Below are positions 39,651 to 48,335 of a stretch of 64,000 bases of DNA, piece after piece. Numbering within the stretch: position 1 is the first letter of the stretch; every line of letters begins with the position of its first letter. This stretch comes from JAHDFB01 sp965658745 (GTDB taxonomy: Bacteria > Bacteroidota > Bacteroidia > Chitinophagales > Saprospiraceae): NCBI GenBank assembly GCA_965658745.1, contig CBFHTK010000003.1, forward strand, positions 1 through 64,000, written 5' to 3'. Below the pieces are notes generated by a model. It saw only the letters and a program-made list of their open reading frames with translations, searched no databases and had not been told where the DNA came from. The position numbers were made by a program, and so were the translations under genes.

Positions 39651-42047
39651 CTAGGCAAATAAACTCACCTCCCAAAATTTCTTATCAACTACTAACTCAT
39701 GTGCACCGCCAACAAGCTTTAACCTATCCACAGATACTTCAACGTTATTTAGTAAGATTTTCTTCACTTCAAACGGAATTCCAATAAAGCGAAGCTTGTA
39801 GGTATCATAGTCCGTATCGAAATGTCCTTTTCTTTCTTGAACTAGTTTGAATGAAGATTCTGTTGAAGAAGTTAGAAATCGCTTGTCATTGTACATTCCA
39901 TCGCGATTTTCGTAACCATCACCAGCATCTTCATATAGTACACTTTCTAAATCATCACCACCATAGTAAGTCTTAAGAAGTAATTCTTCTACCTTGTGTT
40001 CTCCTACATAATTCATCGTCGGATTAAATGGAATGACAGCTCCTGCTTTGATCAAAACAGGTATAGTTTCAATGTCAGCTGCGATCCAAGTCTCTTTTCC
40101 TCCCTCTACTGCTTCGTTGGACCAATAATTATACCATGTACCTCTAGGAACATACACATATCTTCCCTGCAAATTTGGCTCAACTATTGGACATACAAGT
40201 ATATGATCTCCACACAAGAATTCGTCAGTACGGTATAGTGTTTCCCTGTCAGTTTGGTCATAGAATGCAATTGGTCTTACCATAGGTGCACCTTCTGAAA
40301 CATACTGATAAAAAGTGGTGTATAGATATGGTAGTAGTTTATATCGGAATTTGATAAATTTCCTTACAACTTCTAGCGTCTGATCTCCAAATGTCCACGG
40401 CTCTTGAATTCCGTGATCTCCTGAACTATGCGTTCTGAAAAATGGATGAAAAGTAGCCAATTGAACCCATCTTGTAAATAATTCTGGAGTCGGGTGCTCT
40501 GTGAAACCTCCTACGTCTGAACCGACGAAAGAAAAACCAGAAACCGCCATTCGCTGACATTGCACATTTGCTACCCATAGGTGCTCCCAAGTAGCTATAT
40601 TGTCTCCTGTCCAAGCCGAAGTATATCTTTGGGCTCCTGCATAGGCTGATCTTGTTATGACAAAAGGTCTTTTGTTTTCAGCTCGGAGAAACTTCTTTAC
40701 TCCTTTTTGCGTGGCCCTTGCCATCTGCATTCCATAGACATTGTGTGCCTTTCTGTGACTGCAAGGATTGCCATCGTAATCATGTCTTACGTCGTCCGGA
40801 AAAGTCTTTGAAGGAACTTCAAATAAAGCTGGTTCATTCATATCATTCCAAACTCCTCGTACTCCCGTATCGATTAGTCCTTTGAAAAGTTCAGCCCACC
40901 ATTTACGAACTCTTGAAGAAGTGAAATCAGGGAAATAACAATCGTCAGGCCATACCTTACCCTTCATAAAAGGCCCATCCGCACGTCGACAAAACATATT
41001 TTGCTCAACTCCTTCTTGATAGACCCAATAATCAGGGTCAACTTTTATACCTGGATCAATTATTACTACAGTTTTAAATCCATCTTCTGCAAGTTCTGAA
41101 ATCATCCTTTTGGGATCTGGAAACTTATCATCATCCCAAGTAAAACATCTAAAACCATCCATGTAATCTATATCAAGATAGATCGCATCACAAGGTATAT
41201 CTAGTGCTCTAAACTTTGAAGTAATCTCTTTTACCTGAGACTCGGGATAATAACTCCACTTACACTGATGGTATCCTAGTGCCCATAGAGGTGGCATATC
41301 AGGTTTTCCTGTGAGTGATGTATATCTCTTAGTAACATCCATCAATTCTGGACCATTGATGAAATAATAATTCATTTCACCTCCGTCTGCCCAATAGCTA
41401 GTTACTGATTTTCTTTCACTTGCAAAGTCAAAGAATGAACGAAAACTATTATCAAAAAATATTCCATATGCCTTATGGCTATGGAATCCAATATAAAATG
41501 GGATATTTTTATAAAGTGGGTCCGTGCCTTTTGCAAACCCATATTCATCGGTTCCCCAATTCTGGAGGCGTTTTCCTCTGAGATTTAGATGCATTGGCTT
41601 ATCTCCCAATCCGTAATAATGCTCACCGTCTTGAGCAACTTTACTCATCTGAACGATACATCCTCCCTTATCATAGTAATCTTCCCAGTGGAAGCCTTTT
41701 TCATCATTGCATATAGTTTCACCATGAGCATCTAGAAATTGATGTTTCATGGTTGCCTTTTCAATCCTGATGGTTGTTGAAGGCGTCGAAATATCATAAT
41801 ACTTAGCCGTTTCTATTTCTACAACGTCTACTTGCTCTTTTGCAAATTTATTGGATATTCCATATGAGAAGTCTTTTTCGAAAACTCCATTGACGGTAAA
41901 ACGAATACGAATAACGTCTTGATTATAAATAGATACGCAAAGTATTACGCCCTGAGCATCTTGAAAATAATATGAATCATTTTTTGACCATGATTTTTCT
42001 ATAGTCCCTGGAAACGATTCTTGTACATTAGCTTGATTCTGATACAT
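39651..42047 (-). CDS. Glycoside hydrolase family 31 alpha-glucosidase
   Basis: A 798-aa GH31 enzyme. An N-terminal beta-sandwich (with HYYGLGDKP) precedes the catalytic barrel. CDAIYLDIDYMDGFRCFTW is a typical substrate-binding strand. The nucleophile is Asp402 in WNDMNEP (400-406). GSDVGGFTEHPTPELFTRW and FHPFFRTHSSGDH follow before the C-terminal beta domains. There is no clear signal peptide, so it may be cytoplasmic and act on alpha-1,4/1,6-linked maltodextrins or glycogen products. The related alpha-xylosidase activity cannot be excluded. Confidence 0.93.
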   Translation of the reverse strand: MYQNQANVQESFPGTIEKSWSKNDSYYFQDAQGVILCVSIYNQDVIRIRFTVNGVFEKDFSYGISNKFAKEQVDVVEIETAKYYDISTPSTTIRIEKATMKHQFLDAHGETICNDEKGFHWEDYYDKGGCIVQMSKVAQDGEHYYGLGDKPMHLNLRGKRLQNWGTDEYGFAKGTDPLYKNIPFYIGFHSHKAYGIFFDNSFRSFFDFASERKSVTSYWADGGEMNYYFINGPELMDVTKRYTSLTGKPDMPPLWALGYHQCKWSYYPESQVKEITSKFRALDIPCDAIYLDIDYMDGFRCFTWDDDKFPDPKRMISELAEDGFKTVVIIDPGIKVDPDYWVYQEGVEQNMFCRRADGPFMKGKVWPDDCYFPDFTSSRVRKWWAELFKGLIDTGVRGVWNDMNEPALFEVPSKTFPDDVRHDYDGNPCSHRKAHNVYGMQMARATQKGVKKFLRAENKRPFVITRSAYAGAQRYTSAWTGDNIATWEHLWVANVQCQRMAVSGFSFVGSDVGGFTEHPTPELFTRWVQLATFHPFFRTHSSGDHGIQEPWTFGDQTLEVVRKFIKFRYKLLPYLYTTFYQYVSEGAPMVRPIAFYDQTDRETLYRTDEFLCGDHILVCPIVEPNLQGRYVYVPRGTWYNYWSNEAVEGGKETWIAADIETIPVLIKAGAVIPFNPTMNYVGEHKVEELLLKTYYGGDDLESVLYEDAGDGYENRDGMYNDKRFLTSSTESSFKLVQERKGHFDTDYDTYKLRFIGIPFEVKKILLNNVEVSVDRLKLVGGAHELVVDKKFWEVSLFA

Positions 42048-42183
42048 GTGATTTGTGATATGTAATCATTGAATTCAACTCAAATGCCCAATTCTCTTTT
42101 GAAGCATTTATAAAAAACAGCGCAAATTACAGAATCCTAGTGAGATTTTACAACTATTTATACTACTCATATGCTAGGTGCAA

Positions 42184-42219
42184 TAAAAAAGATCACCCTG
42201 CAATTAAGCAAGATGACCT
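42184..42219 (-). terminator. Terminator of the outer-membrane protein gene
   Basis: A 12-pair minus-strand hairpin with G-U pairs (42219-42208 with 42201-42190, loop of six), followed by TTTTTT. It lies 31 bases past the stop. Confidence 0.85.
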
Positions 42220-42249
42220 CTATATTTCGTACTATTTTTAAGCTTATTC

Positions 42250-43257
42250 TTAGAAAGTATAAGCGAGTCCTAAAGTATAATAAAGTTGTGTCACAAACTG
42301 ATTTGTTTCAGTTGAAGCAACATCATTCATTAAAATACCTCGATCAGCTATTTGATTATCACCTCTTAGTCCAACATTGAGGGCTACACCAATTCCATTA
42401 AATATCTTAGCTGAAAAACCATTAATCCATGTATAATTTATAAGATCACTACCAGCATAAGTCACTGGTACGATTGTTCCATCAATATCGTAGTCGACCG
42501 TTTGCTCACCTGAGTATGGTACGAAAAGACTTAAATTAGAAGACCAAGATATTCCTTTGAAAATCACTGCAGAATACTGCGCACCGATCTTTGCACCAGC
42601 GGCAGAAATAAACTCACCCGGCCAGTTCTTTTCATAACCTAAAGGATGAATCAACACAACCAACGCATCGAGAGGCGTCCAAGTAAGTCCAGCGCTCACA
42701 GTTAATTTTGCTGGATCAAATAGAGATTGCTCATATTTTTCTGTAGTACTGTCATAAGAAATGATAGAGCTTGTGAATTTACCTTCAGCTGAAACAGCAA
42801 GCTTAGGGTTTATTCTGTAACCAGATAAAGACGATAAGTCAAGACCCTCAGAAAGAGCTACAACCCGATTAGTGTTTGGCTCGTTACTATCAGTTACAGT
42901 GCGTTGGATAGTGACATTTACAAGGTTTCTCCAAAAGAATTTAGGCTGAATATTATTTGCATATCCATTGAATCCAATTCCGATTCCATTACTTGTAGCA
43001 TCCGGACTATTTACAGCATACCAATTATTGTTTCCACTAAAATCAACACCAACAACTCCTACTCCACCTATTCTCCAACCTGGTAATTTTGCAATCGAGC
43101 CTTCAATTGCTGACAATTCAGCACTTGCTGCAGCTACTTTTGCAGCAGCTTCTGCCTTCTTAGCTTGCAATTCCTCAAGTGTCTCCTGAGCATTTATAAA
43201 TTGTAAACAAAAAAACATCGCCAACATTGATAACACACTTACTTTTAGTGCTTTCAT
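42250..43257 (-). CDS. DUF3078-like outer-membrane beta-barrel protein
   Basis: A 335-aa exported protein with a signal peptide (ending QFINAQ). A short Ala/Glu-rich coiled-coil segment (LEELQAKKAEAAAKVAAASA) follows. From GWRIGGVGVVGVDFSGNNNW onward it is a series of alternating amphipathic strands, ending in an aromatic YTLGLAYTF typical of outer-membrane barrels. The pattern NNWYAVNSPD resembles the DUF3078 group. Function unknown. The coiled coil could form a periplasmic or trimeric stalk. Confidence 0.7.
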   Translation of the reverse strand: MKALKVSVLSMLAMFFCLQFINAQETLEELQAKKAEAAAKVAAASAELSAIEGSIAKLPGWRIGGVGVVGVDFSGNNNWYAVNSPDATSNGIGIGFNGYANNIQPKFFWRNLVNVTIQRTVTDSNEPNTNRVVALSEGLDLSSLSGYRINPKLAVSAEGKFTSSIISYDSTTEKYEQSLFDPAKLTVSAGLTWTPLDALVVLIHPLGYEKNWPGEFISAAGAKIGAQYSAVIFKGISWSSNLSLFVPYSGEQTVDYDIDGTIVPVTYAGSDLINYTWINGFSAKIFNGIGVALNVGLRGDNQIADRGILMNDVASTETNQFVTQLYYTLGLAYTF

Positions 43258-43313
43258 TTTACTAAATTATAATTTTTAAACATTTGTGATAGATCATAAA
43301 ATTACAATCTGGG

Positions 43314-43321
43314 CAAAAATA
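43314..43321 (-). promoter_or_regulatory. Possible -7 box for the outer-membrane protein gene
   Basis: TATTTTTG on the minus strand matches TAnnTTTG, 56 bases before the ATG. No -33 element at standard spacing. Confidence 0.4.
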
Positions 43322-43450
43322 ACAAATACGTGACGTGGCAGATATGAAAAGACACACACATTTTATAGTAGTATATTAAAAGTTAACAGCAACATTATTC
43401 CCTGAAGAATCCTATTTTTACCATCTTCAAACAAACTCAATTCATAATTT

Positions 43451-44839
43451 ATGCGACTTATTTTTATTTTCTTTCTCGTTACTGTGTCTAGTTTCAACTT
43501 GCATGCCCAAGAAACAACTGATAACGACGTACGAATGATCAGAGCGATTTATGATCAAAGTTTGACAAATAGTAGTTGCTATAGTTGGCTAGAATATCTC
43601 ACAACTAGCATCGGAGGCAGATTAGCAGGGTCTCCTGCTTCGATGGCGGCGGTTTTTTACACGAAGCAGATGTTAGACACAATTGGCCTTGATGCTACTT
43701 CTCTTCAAGATTGTGAGGTGCCGCATTGGAATCGAGGAATAAAAGAAGAAGCGAGAATTGTACTGTCTAGTCAATATGGCTCATATTCGATGAACTGCCT
43801 AGCTCTTGGTAACTCGGAAGGGACAGGAGAGCTTGGATTAACTGCAGAAGTTGTTGAAGTGAAGTCGCTTGACGAAGTTGAAAAACTAGGAAAAAGTAAT
43901 ATCGAAGGCAAGATTGTCTTTTATAACAGGCCTATGGATCCAACTCAAATACGGACATTTAATGCTTACGGAGGAGCTGTTGATCAACGAGTTTATGGAG
44001 CTTCCAAAGCGGCAGAATTTGGTGCAGTTGGAGTTCTAGTTAGATCAATGACAACTAGACTTGATGATTATCCTCATACTGGAACGCTTGTATACAGAGA
44101 CGGAATCAAAAAGATTCCAGCAATTTCTATTAGTACCAACGATTCCGAATTGCTAAGCAGATTGCTAAAACGCGAAAAAATCAAGGTTTTTATGCGTAAT
44201 ACGTCCGAGATGTTATCGCCGAAGATGTCTTACAATGTCATCGGTGAAATCAAAGGTTCTGAATTTCCGGATGAAATTATTTTGGTTGGAGGTCACTTAG
44301 ATGCTTGGGATGTTGGTCAGGGTGCGCATGATGATGGAGCTGGATGTGTCCAAGCAATGGAAGTACTGAATACCTTAAAGAAAATCAACTATAAGCCAAA
44401 AAGGACAATCCGAGTTGTGCTTTTCATGAACGAAGAAAATGGCTTGGGAGGCGGATTAGCTTACGCTAAAGAGAGTAATGAAAAGAAAGAATACCATCTT
44501 GCTGCGATAGAATCAGATTCAGGAGGTTTTTCTCCTCGTGGATTCTCTTGCGATGCAGAAGTTGAGGTATTCAATCAAAAATTCAAATCTTTTTACGACT
44601 TTTCACCTTTGCTTGAGCCCTATGGTTTGATGATTACAAAAGGTGGAAGTGGTGCAGACATAAATCCACTTAAGAGTCAGAAAGGAATACTAATAGGTCT
44701 AAGACCAGATTCACAAAGATATTTTGATTACCACCATACGGAAATTGATACCTTTGAAACAGTCAATCAGCGCGAACTTGAATTAGGAGCTGCTGCGATG
44801 ACCAGCATTGTTTATCTAATAGATCAATATGGATTATAA
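43451..44839 (+). CDS. M28-family zinc peptidase (carboxypeptidase Q-like)
   Basis: A 462-aa exported peptidase with a signal peptide (ending NLHAQ). A PA-domain insert (about residues 120-250, EGKIVFYNRPM) precedes the M28 core. Zinc ligands are visible in GGHLDAWDVGQGAHDDGAG (His282, Asp294/295 region), NEENGLGGG, AIESDSGGF and the terminal YHHTEIDTFE. It acts as an amino- or dipeptidase in the periplasm. Its TAA overlaps the hpt ATG by one base, so it starts the five-gene operon that runs to 47418. Confidence 0.92.
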   Translation: MRLIFIFFLVTVSSFNLHAQETTDNDVRMIRAIYDQSLTNSSCYSWLEYLTTSIGGRLAGSPASMAAVFYTKQMLDTIGLDATSLQDCEVPHWNRGIKEEARIVLSSQYGSYSMNCLALGNSEGTGELGLTAEVVEVKSLDEVEKLGKSNIEGKIVFYNRPMDPTQIRTFNAYGGAVDQRVYGASKAAEFGAVGVLVRSMTTRLDDYPHTGTLVYRDGIKKIPAISISTNDSELLSRLLKREKIKVFMRNTSEMLSPKMSYNVIGEIKGSEFPDEIILVGGHLDAWDVGQGAHDDGAGCVQAMEVLNTLKKINYKPKRTIRVVLFMNEENGLGGGLAYAKESNEKKEYHLAAIESDSGGFSPRGFSCDAEVEVFNQKFKSFYDFSPLLEPYGLMITKGGSGADINPLKSQKGILIGLRPDSQRYFDYHHTEIDTFETVNQRELELGAAAMTSIVYLIDQYGL

Positions 44840-45402
44840 TGAAGCAGGTAGCCATAGAGGGTAAATTATTTGAACTATATATCGGCGAAAAAGAATTACA
44901 AGCAAGGATTCGCATGCTCGCTGAGGAAATCAATGAGTACTACGATGGTATTTATGAGGAGCCTATTCACATAATAGTGATGATGAACGGTGCATTTGTT
45001 TTTGCAGCTGACTTGGTGCGCCAACTAGATTTTCCGTTACATATGTATTTTGTCAAGTCTAGTTCTTATGTTGGACTTTCGTCCAAAGGTCAAGTTGAGT
45101 TCGTTTTACCAGAAGACTTAGATATCAAAAATCGTAGAGTTTTAGTCCTTGAAGATATTGTTGATACCGGAATTACATTTCAACAGTTTTTATCTGAAGT
45201 GATAGAAGATCATCCAAAGGATCTCAAAATATGTAGCCTCTTGGTCAAAAACAAAAACTCAGAGATAAAGAGTCGAGTAAACTTCGTAGGTTTTGAAATT
45301 GACGATCCTTTTGTTATCGGATACGGAATGGACTTCAACGGAAAAGCACGAGACTTTAGTGATATCTATATACTTAAAGAAGATGAAAAATCTAGTAGCT
45401 GA
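44839..45402 (+). CDS. hpt: Hypoxanthine phosphoribosyltransferase
   Basis: Purine salvage enzyme, 187 aa, type I phosphoribosyltransferase fold. The PRPP-binding motif VLVLEDIVDTGIT and the hypoxanthine/guanine-binding end PFVIGYGMDFNGKARDF are present, plus VVMMNGAFVFAADL. It overlaps the peptidase gene by one base (TAATG) and is 3 bases before cysQ. Confidence 0.95.
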   Translation: MKQVAIEGKLFELYIGEKELQARIRMLAEEINEYYDGIYEEPIHIIVMMNGAFVFAADLVRQLDFPLHMYFVKSSSYVGLSSKGQVEFVLPEDLDIKNRRVLVLEDIVDTGITFQQFLSEVIEDHPKDLKICSLLVKNKNSEIKSRVNFVGFEIDDPFVIGYGMDFNGKARDFSDIYILKEDEKSSS

Positions 45403-45405
45403 AGT

Positions 45406-46197
45406 ATGGATAATGATTTTCTAAGCAGCCAAGATATCGCCAGAATCTGTCAAATAATTAGATCCGCGGGAGACGCTGTATTGGAAGAGTATTCCAAAGA
45501 CTTTTCACCGGCTGATTTAAAGGAAGATCATTCTCCACTGACACAAGCTGATTTGCGAAGTAACGCTATTATTGAAGAAGGCTTGAATGGTCTATCTGTC
45601 CAATATCCTTACGTCTCAGAAGAAAACCTTGAAATACCTGCAGAAGAACGTCAAAAATTAGAAACATATTGGCTTGTAGATCCATTGGATGGAACTAGGG
45701 AGTTCATTAATCGTAATGGAGAATTTGCTATTTGTATTGCGCTCATTCATAAATCAAAAGCTGTTGTAGGATTTGTATTTGCTCCAACTGCAAAAGAGCT
45801 ATGTCTCGCGATTAAAAGCAAGGGCGCATTTATTGAAAAAGCAGGTTTGCGCACAAAACTTAAGACTTCTCCTTTTGACCCGAGTCAAGAAAAACTGCGG
45901 TTTGCCGTAAGTAGGTCACACCGTTCTCCAGACATCAACTCTTACATAGAAAAATTCGAAAACCCTATTTACAAAACGAAAGGTTCCATTCTGAAAATGG
46001 TCGAGATCGCAAAAGGATCAATAGACATTTATCCACGATTTGATCAAAAGACCAAAGAATGGGATATTGCGGCAGGTCAGATCATCCTTGAAGAGGCTGG
46101 TGGATCGGTAGTTCATTCTCAAACTCAAGTACCGATTACCTATAACAAGACAACTCTCAATAATCCTCCGTTCATTGCAAGTGCCAATCCTATATGA
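45406..46197 (+). CDS. cysQ: 3'(2'),5'-bisphosphate nucleotidase CysQ
   Basis: A 263-aa inositol-monophosphatase-superfamily enzyme that hydrolyses pAp and related by-products of sulfate assimilation. Metal-binding motifs: SPLTQADLRSN, VSEEN, WLVDPLDGTREFINRNGEF and KEWDIAAGQIILEEAGG. The C-terminus FIASANPI is usual. Its stop overlaps the next start (ATGA). Confidence 0.93.
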   Translation: MDNDFLSSQDIARICQIIRSAGDAVLEEYSKDFSPADLKEDHSPLTQADLRSNAIIEEGLNGLSVQYPYVSEENLEIPAEERQKLETYWLVDPLDGTREFINRNGEFAICIALIHKSKAVVGFVFAPTAKELCLAIKSKGAFIEKAGLRTKLKTSPFDPSQEKLRFAVSRSHRSPDINSYIEKFENPIYKTKGSILKMVEIAKGSIDIYPRFDQKTKEWDIAAGQIILEEAGGSVVHSQTQVPITYNKTTLNNPPFIASANPI

Positions 46198-46940
46198 TAT
46201 CAGCGGTCGTCATAACACTGAATGAGGCACGCAATATTGAAGATTGTGTAAAAGCTCTGAAACAAGTAACAGACGATGTTATCGTTTTAGATTCGGGAAG
46301 TACTGATGGAACCCAGGATATTGCCACTAAAAATGGAGCCAAAATTATCTCGATTGAATGGAAAGGCTATGGCCCCACTAAGAATATGGCAAATGACTTG
46401 GTCAAAAACGATTGGATTTTATCTATCGACGCAGATGAAGTTTTAACGCCAGAACTGATCGAAGAAATTAAGCATTCCAAACTCGACCCTAAAAATATCT
46501 ACGCAATTAATATTCTACCCAATTACTGTGGCGATTGGATTTATCACAGTGGCTGGTTTCCAAGCTATAAGAAACGATTATTCCATCGACATACAGTGAG
46601 ATGGGATGAGAGAGAAGTACACGAAAACCTTTCCTGGCAAGGAGATAGAAATATCGTCCGATTCAAACATGTTCTTCATCACTACTCTTACAGAACAGCT
46701 CAAGACCATCTACACAAAGGGGAAAAATATGCCATGCTTGGCGCTAAACACCTTGTAGCCAATGGCAAAAAAGTCGCTTGGATCAAACAGACTTTTGGTC
46801 CAGCTTTCCGATTCTTCAGAATGTTTGTTCTTCAACTTGGGTTTCTTGATAAAAAGGCAGGATTTTTATTAGCTAAAAGAGAATCTCGTATGGTAGCGTT
46901 ACGTTACAAGTATTATCGTGAGTTGTCCAAAACTGATTGA
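46194..46940 (+). CDS. Glycosyltransferase family 2 (WaaE/KdtX-like)
   Basis: A 248-aa GT-A enzyme. VVITLNEARNIEDC and VLDSGSTDGTQDIA form the nucleotide-binding start, and LSIDADEVLTPEL is the DxD region. WDEREVHENL and the C-terminal RFFRMFVLQLGFLDKKAGF are as in the WaaE/KdtX-type sugar transferases of lipopolysaccharide core synthesis. It overlaps cysQ by 4 bases. The acceptor is unknown. Confidence 0.9.
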   Translation: MISAVVITLNEARNIEDCVKALKQVTDDVIVLDSGSTDGTQDIATKNGAKIISIEWKGYGPTKNMANDLVKNDWILSIDADEVLTPELIEEIKHSKLDPKNIYAINILPNYCGDWIYHSGWFPSYKKRLFHRHTVRWDEREVHENLSWQGDRNIVRFKHVLHHYSYRTAQDHLHKGEKYAMLGAKHLVANGKKVAWIKQTFGPAFRFFRMFVLQLGFLDKKAGFLLAKRESRMVALRYKYYRELSKTD

Positions 46941-46944
46941 TCTT

Positions 46945-47418
46945 ATGAAATCAAATCTCAACTGCTACCAGAATATCGCAGTAATCTTTTGTTTGTTAGC
47001 TTTAGCTTTAAGCTGTTCAAGTTCAAAACAAATCCAACCAGCGAAGATAGTTCCACCAGTAGGAGTCGCGTTTCAATTAAACCATAACTACACCCTCACC
47101 GAAATCCTTGAAAAAGCTGAATTGGAAGGCAAGCTGGTTTTTGTTGATTTCTGTGCCAGTTGGTGCTTACCGTGCCAAATGATGGACGAAGAAGTATTTA
47201 ATCAAAGAGAAGTCTTCAAATATTTTAACGAGAACTTTATTAGCTACAAGGTAGATGTAGAAAAAAACAATGGTGCAAATCTTAAACTACTTTTTCAAGC
47301 TGATGAACTGCCAACATTACTCTTTCTAGATAAAAATGGACGAGTTATCAATAGAAGTGCAGGTGGAATTTCTCAAACAGCACTTTTGAATATGGCCAAA
47401 ATTACTAAAGGCAGCTAG
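46945..47418 (+). CDS. Thioredoxin-fold lipoprotein
   Basis: A 157-aa protein from the ATG at 46945 (a GTG 27 bases upstream is an unlikely start). The signal ends in the lipobox LALSC, so it is a periplasm-facing lipoprotein. The thioredoxin domain has the active site FVDFCASWCLPCQMMDEEV (CLPC) and the cis-Pro segment DELPTLLFLDKNG. It is a likely thiol-disulfide reductase. Its TAG shares the palindrome CTAG with the stop of the convergent DUF6122-like gene. Confidence 0.88.
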   Translation: MKSNLNCYQNIAVIFCLLALALSCSSSKQIQPAKIVPPVGVAFQLNHNYTLTEILEKAELEGKLVFVDFCASWCLPCQMMDEEVFNQREVFKYFNENFISYKVDVEKNNGANLKLLFQADELPTLLFLDKNGRVINRSAGGISQTALLNMAKITKGS

Positions 47419-47765
47419 ATGTTCATCAACCAACAATCAATCTGATCAGTCAGCATATGAAATAGCAATCCCACAGCAATGATACGTAGTTTTGGAAATA
47501 GCAACATTATCGCATAAACTAACATAGCAGGAAAGCTATGAAGTAGATGAAATCCTACACTACATCTATCTGCATCAAAAATAGGTTGAGCCAATAGATG
47601 ATCTAAGTCAACAATCATCGTCGCCAACATAATAAGCCATGCTCGCTTCCAATTAGCTTTCCAAAACAAATAAGCAATCAATCCAGGAGCTAAAAAATGC
47701 AAGCCATAATGGATGACAGGTCGCCCGTACAGTGACAATACTTCCAAACTTGTACTGGAATCCAT
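47415..47765 (-). CDS. DUF6122-like small membrane protein
   Basis: A 116-aa integral membrane protein with about four hydrophobic segments. Conserved-looking polar residues lie at the membrane edge: HYGLHFLAPGLIAY, MIVDLDHLLAQPIFD, DRCSVGFHLLHSFPA and FHMLTDQIDC. This His/Asp pattern fits the DUF6122 family of Bacteroidota and resembles metal-dependent membrane hydrolases (YdjM/LexA-regulated type). Function unknown. It is convergent with and overlaps the thioredoxin gene by 4 bases. Confidence 0.8.
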   Translation of the reverse strand: MDSSTSLEVLSLYGRPVIHYGLHFLAPGLIAYLFWKANWKRAWLIMLATMIVDLDHLLAQPIFDADRCSVGFHLLHSFPAMLVYAIMLLFPKLRIIAVGLLFHMLTDQIDCWLMNI

Positions 47766-47875
47766 AAAAAGATCTTTAAACCGACTTCGCTAGTGTGAAA
47801 TTACCATTATCTAATTAAACAATCGTTAACATGACATCGTTTTAATAGATGACAAATATCTATTATCTTTACGAT

Positions 47876-48253
47876 ATGAAATCGATCGCTTCTCTGATCA
47901 TACTAAGCCTACTAATAACTTCATTGAAGTTGGTGCCCGCTGTGCAGGCCATGGCGGATATGGCATTTCAGACAGAAGCGAATCACAGTTGTTGTAGCAG
48001 TGCCAAAAGTGCCTGCGACACTAAGGCTGATCTTAGTATCGAAAAATCCTCAGAATCATCACACGACACTGATAAAAAAGACTGTTGCTCCGATGGAGAC
48101 TGCCATTGTCTCTGTTGCTTACATGTCGTTTACTGTAAGTCAATGGGTTTAGAGTCATTGACAGACGATATCTTTGACGAGTCGCAGTATAATTGGAAGT
48201 TTGACTACTTCAAGGATTTTAACTTCTCCATTTTCCATCCCCCGCTCGTATAA
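47876..48253 (+). CDS. Small Cys-rich exported protein preceding HMA-TonB receptor
   Basis: A 125-aa protein from the ATG at 47876 (an ATG at 47849 would add nine residues). It begins with a signal-like segment (MKSIASLIILSLLITSLKLV). Cys-rich clusters follow: NHSCCSSAKSACDTK, KKDCCSDGDCHCLCCLHVVYC. It ends in FSIFHPPLV. Small Cys/His-rich proteins with a terminal xPP(L/K) precede metal-related TonB receptors and efflux genes in Bacteroidota; this is from general knowledge. It is probably a periplasmic metal binder or sensor. The receptor gene starts 82 bases downstream. Confidence 0.72.
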   Translation: MKSIASLIILSLLITSLKLVPAVQAMADMAFQTEANHSCCSSAKSACDTKADLSIEKSSESSHDTDKKDCCSDGDCHCLCCLHVVYCKSMGLESLTDDIFDESQYNWKFDYFKDFNFSIFHPPLV

Positions 48254-48335
48254 TTTGATTTTTTCAATGGATTAGTCTGCCTTTTAGCAGCTACTTTTTG
48301 ATGACTAAGAGTCATCTCATGTTAAAAATTATACG

